A stretch of DNA of 64,000 bases from the NCBI RefSeq assembly GCF_023145695.1, contig NZ_JAJHVV010000013.1, forward strand, positions 62,001-126,000. Reading direction: 5' to 3'. The translations under genes and the position numbers were made by a program. Within the stretch, counting starts at the first letter, position 1, and every line of letters begins with the position of its first letter. Shown here one piece after another: positions 62,591-64,000 of this stretch. Origin of the DNA: Vibrio amylolyticus. Lineage in GTDB: Bacteria; Pseudomonadota; Gammaproteobacteria; Enterobacterales; Vibrionaceae. Under the pieces are notes generated by a model, which searched no databases, was not told where the DNA came from, and saw only the letters and a list, made by a program, of their open reading frames with translations.

Positions 62591-63559
62591 TTGAAAATAG
62601 GAAATCATCAACTTAAGAACAATCTAATCGTCGCTCCTATGGCTGGAGTTACTGATAGACCGTTTCGAGAGTTATGCCTTCGCTATGGTGCGGGAATGGC
62701 GGTCAGTGAAATGATGTCATCAAACCCAAAACTATGGAAAACGTCCAAATCAATGCAACGCATGGTACATGAAGGCGAATCGGGCATTCGCTCTGTACAA
62801 ATTGCAGGTGCTGATCCACAGCTTATGGCAGAAGCTGCACAATTTAGTGTTGAAAACGGTGCGCAAATCATCGATATCAACATGGGTTGTCCAGCTAAAA
62901 AAGTGAATAAAAAACTAGCCGGGTCTGCGTTACTACAACACCCTGAACTCATTAAAGAGATTCTAAGTGCCGTAGTTAATGCAGTAGATGTCCCTGTAAC
63001 ATTAAAAACCCGTACTGGTTGGGACACAGAGAATCGCAACTGTGTCCAAATAGCAAAAATAGCCGAAGACTGCGGCATTCAAGCATTAGCACTCCATGGG
63101 AGAACTCGCGCTTGTATGTACAAAGGTGAGGCCGAATATGAACACATTAAAGCGGCAAAACAAGCTATCTCAATTCCGGTTATCGCTAACGGTGATATCG
63201 ATAGTCCAGAAAAAGCTAAGTTTGTACTGGAGTACACCGGTGCTGACGCTTTAATGATTGGTCGCCCTGCCCAAGGTCGTCCATGGATTTTTCAGGAAAT
63301 CCAACACTATTTGGAAAACGGCACCACTATGCCTGACCTTCCCCTTGAGGAAGTGAAAGACATACTGCTTAGCCATGTTGATGCTCTTCATGATTTTTAT
63401 GGTGAGTACTTAGGCCCTCGTATTGCTCGTAAGCATGTCGGGTGGTACCTGAAAGAACATGAACAAGCGAGTGAGTTTCGCCGTACCTTCAATGCTATCG
63501 ATGCAGCCCCGCTGCAACTTGAAGCACTAGAAGGTTATTTTGATAACGTTGCATCATAA
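62591..63559 (+). CDS. dusB: tRNA-dihydrouridine synthase B
   Basis: An FMN enzyme that reduces specific uridines in the tRNA D-loop. A TTG start at 62591 gives MKIGNHQLKNNLIVAPMAGV, which aligns with the family N-terminus, and 322 residues; the ATG at 62564 lies within a few bases of the predicted transcription start. Motifs are NLIVAPMAGVTDRPFR and the catalytic Cys in INMGCPAKKVNKK. It is 24 bp upstream of fis, the conserved dusB-fis operon. Confidence 0.93.
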   Translation: MKIGNHQLKNNLIVAPMAGVTDRPFRELCLRYGAGMAVSEMMSSNPKLWKTSKSMQRMVHEGESGIRSVQIAGADPQLMAEAAQFSVENGAQIIDINMGCPAKKVNKKLAGSALLQHPELIKEILSAVVNAVDVPVTLKTRTGWDTENRNCVQIAKIAEDCGIQALALHGRTRACMYKGEAEYEHIKAAKQAISIPVIANGDIDSPEKAKFVLEYTGADALMIGRPAQGRPWIFQEIQHYLENGTTMPDLPLEEVKDILLSHVDALHDFYGEYLGPRIARKHVGWYLKEHEQASEFRRTFNAIDAAPLQLEALEGYFDNVAS

Positions 63560-63583
63560 TTAATGAGAAGAGCTAGACCGAAT

Positions 63584-63880
63584 ATGTTCGAACAAAATAT
63601 AACTTCAGAAGCTTTAACAGTTACTACCGTTACTTCACAAGATCAGATCGCGCAAAAACCACTGCGTGACTCCGTTAAAGCATCTCTAAAAAACTATCTT
63701 GCTCAATTAAATGGCCAAGAAGTCACTGAACTATATGAGTTAGTTCTAGCTGAAGTTGAACAGCCATTACTAGATACCATCATGCAGTACACGCGTGGTA
63801 ACCAAACTCGTGCAGCAACGATGATGGGCATCAACCGCGGAACTCTTCGTAAAAAACTTAAAAAATACGGCATGAACTAG
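63584..63880 (+). CDS. fis: DNA-binding nucleoid protein Fis
   Basis: Fis bends DNA, activates rRNA and tRNA promoters and is abundant in rapid growth. The ATG at 63584 gives MFEQNITSEALTV and exactly 98 residues, the standard Fis; an ATG 21 bases earlier is rejected. The C-terminal helix-turn-helix NQTRAATMMGINRGTLRKKL is intact. The N-terminal beta-hairpin region is present. Expression comes from the dusB promoter. Confidence 0.98.
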   Translation: MFEQNITSEALTVTTVTSQDQIAQKPLRDSVKASLKNYLAQLNGQEVTELYELVLAEVEQPLLDTIMQYTRGNQTRAATMMGINRGTLRKKLKKYGMN

Positions 63881-63907
63881 AATTCATACGTTATTTTATT
63901 AAATGCC

Positions 63908-63941
63908 AAGGGGTTAGATGGAAACATCTAACCCCTTTCTA
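63908..63941 (+). terminator. dusB-fis terminator
   Basis: AAGGGGTTAGATG-GAAA-CATCTAACCCCTT with a perfect 13-bp stem and a GAAA loop, followed by TCT. The last 59 bases of the window show nothing further. Confidence 0.9.
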
Positions 63942-64000
63942 ATTCAGCCAACAACACACTCTAAACACTGCTGTTATCAACACCTCATCATACCAGTTAG

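Overview
The window is an ordinary stretch of core chromosome from a gamma-proteobacterium, almost certainly a Vibrio (Vibrionaceae). This rests on gene content and order: gpmI-envC; hemE-nudC-rsd next to rpoBC; tuf with four tRNA genes; cpxPRA-fieF-pfkA; a DUF4212/acetate symporter pair; a hybrid kinase fused to a sodium/solute symporter; acs; aroQ-accBC; and prmA-dusB-fis. I see no insertion sequence, prophage, integrase, CRISPR array or toxin-antitoxin pair. No gene looks broken; only the first is cut by the window edge. The species cannot be fixed from sequence reading alone.

Layout. 0-8 kb: end of an EamA permease, gpmI, envC, a DHH-motif protein, a TetR regulator, hemE, nudC and rsd. 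8-22.3 kb, all on the minus strand: the transcription/translation block, read in the order tRNA-Thr(TGT), tRNA-Tyr(GTA), tRNA-Gly(TCC), tRNA-Thr(GGT), tuf, secE, nusG, rplK, rplA, rplJ, rplL, rpoB, rpoC. It carries strong promoters, an L10-type autoregulatory leader and the rplL-rpoB attenuator. 22.4-30 kb: coaA, tpiA, a MATE exporter, rraA-menA, and the divergent pair efp/epmB, in which EpmB modifies EF-P. 30-37 kb: a DcuB-type carrier, pfkA, fieF, and cpxP facing cpxRA across a clear CpxR box. 37-43.4 kb: trmL, fxsA, aspA-dcuA and dsbD. 43.5-58.7 kb: an acetate-centred region with a CrbR-like regulator, nhaP2, DUF4212-actP, a CrbS-like symporter-kinase, an HcaT-like MFS carrier, a cNMP/CBS/DUF294 protein with a DnaQ-fold exonuclease, and acs. 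59-64 kb: aroQ, accBC, prmA and dusB-fis.

How the genes fit together. Three themes recur. One is growth-rate control of the gene-expression machinery: tRNAs, EF-Tu, ribosomal proteins, RNA polymerase, Rsd, NusG, EF-P and Fis. The second is central carbon flow: glycolysis (gpmI, tpiA, pfkA), C4-dicarboxylates (aspA and two Dcu carriers) and the acetate switch (actP, acs and their presumed CrbS/CrbR control), leading to malonyl-CoA through accBC. The third is envelope stress and redox: cpxPRA, dsbD, fieF and envC.

Nothing here is a strikingly new multi-gene system. The best leads are a candidate small RNA of about 70 nt between hemE and nudC; a repeated design in which the secE, rplK and rplJ promoters sit inside the terminator or hairpin of the preceding unit; and the acetate region with its little-studied DUF294-exonuclease pair and an unnamed exported protein behind actP.
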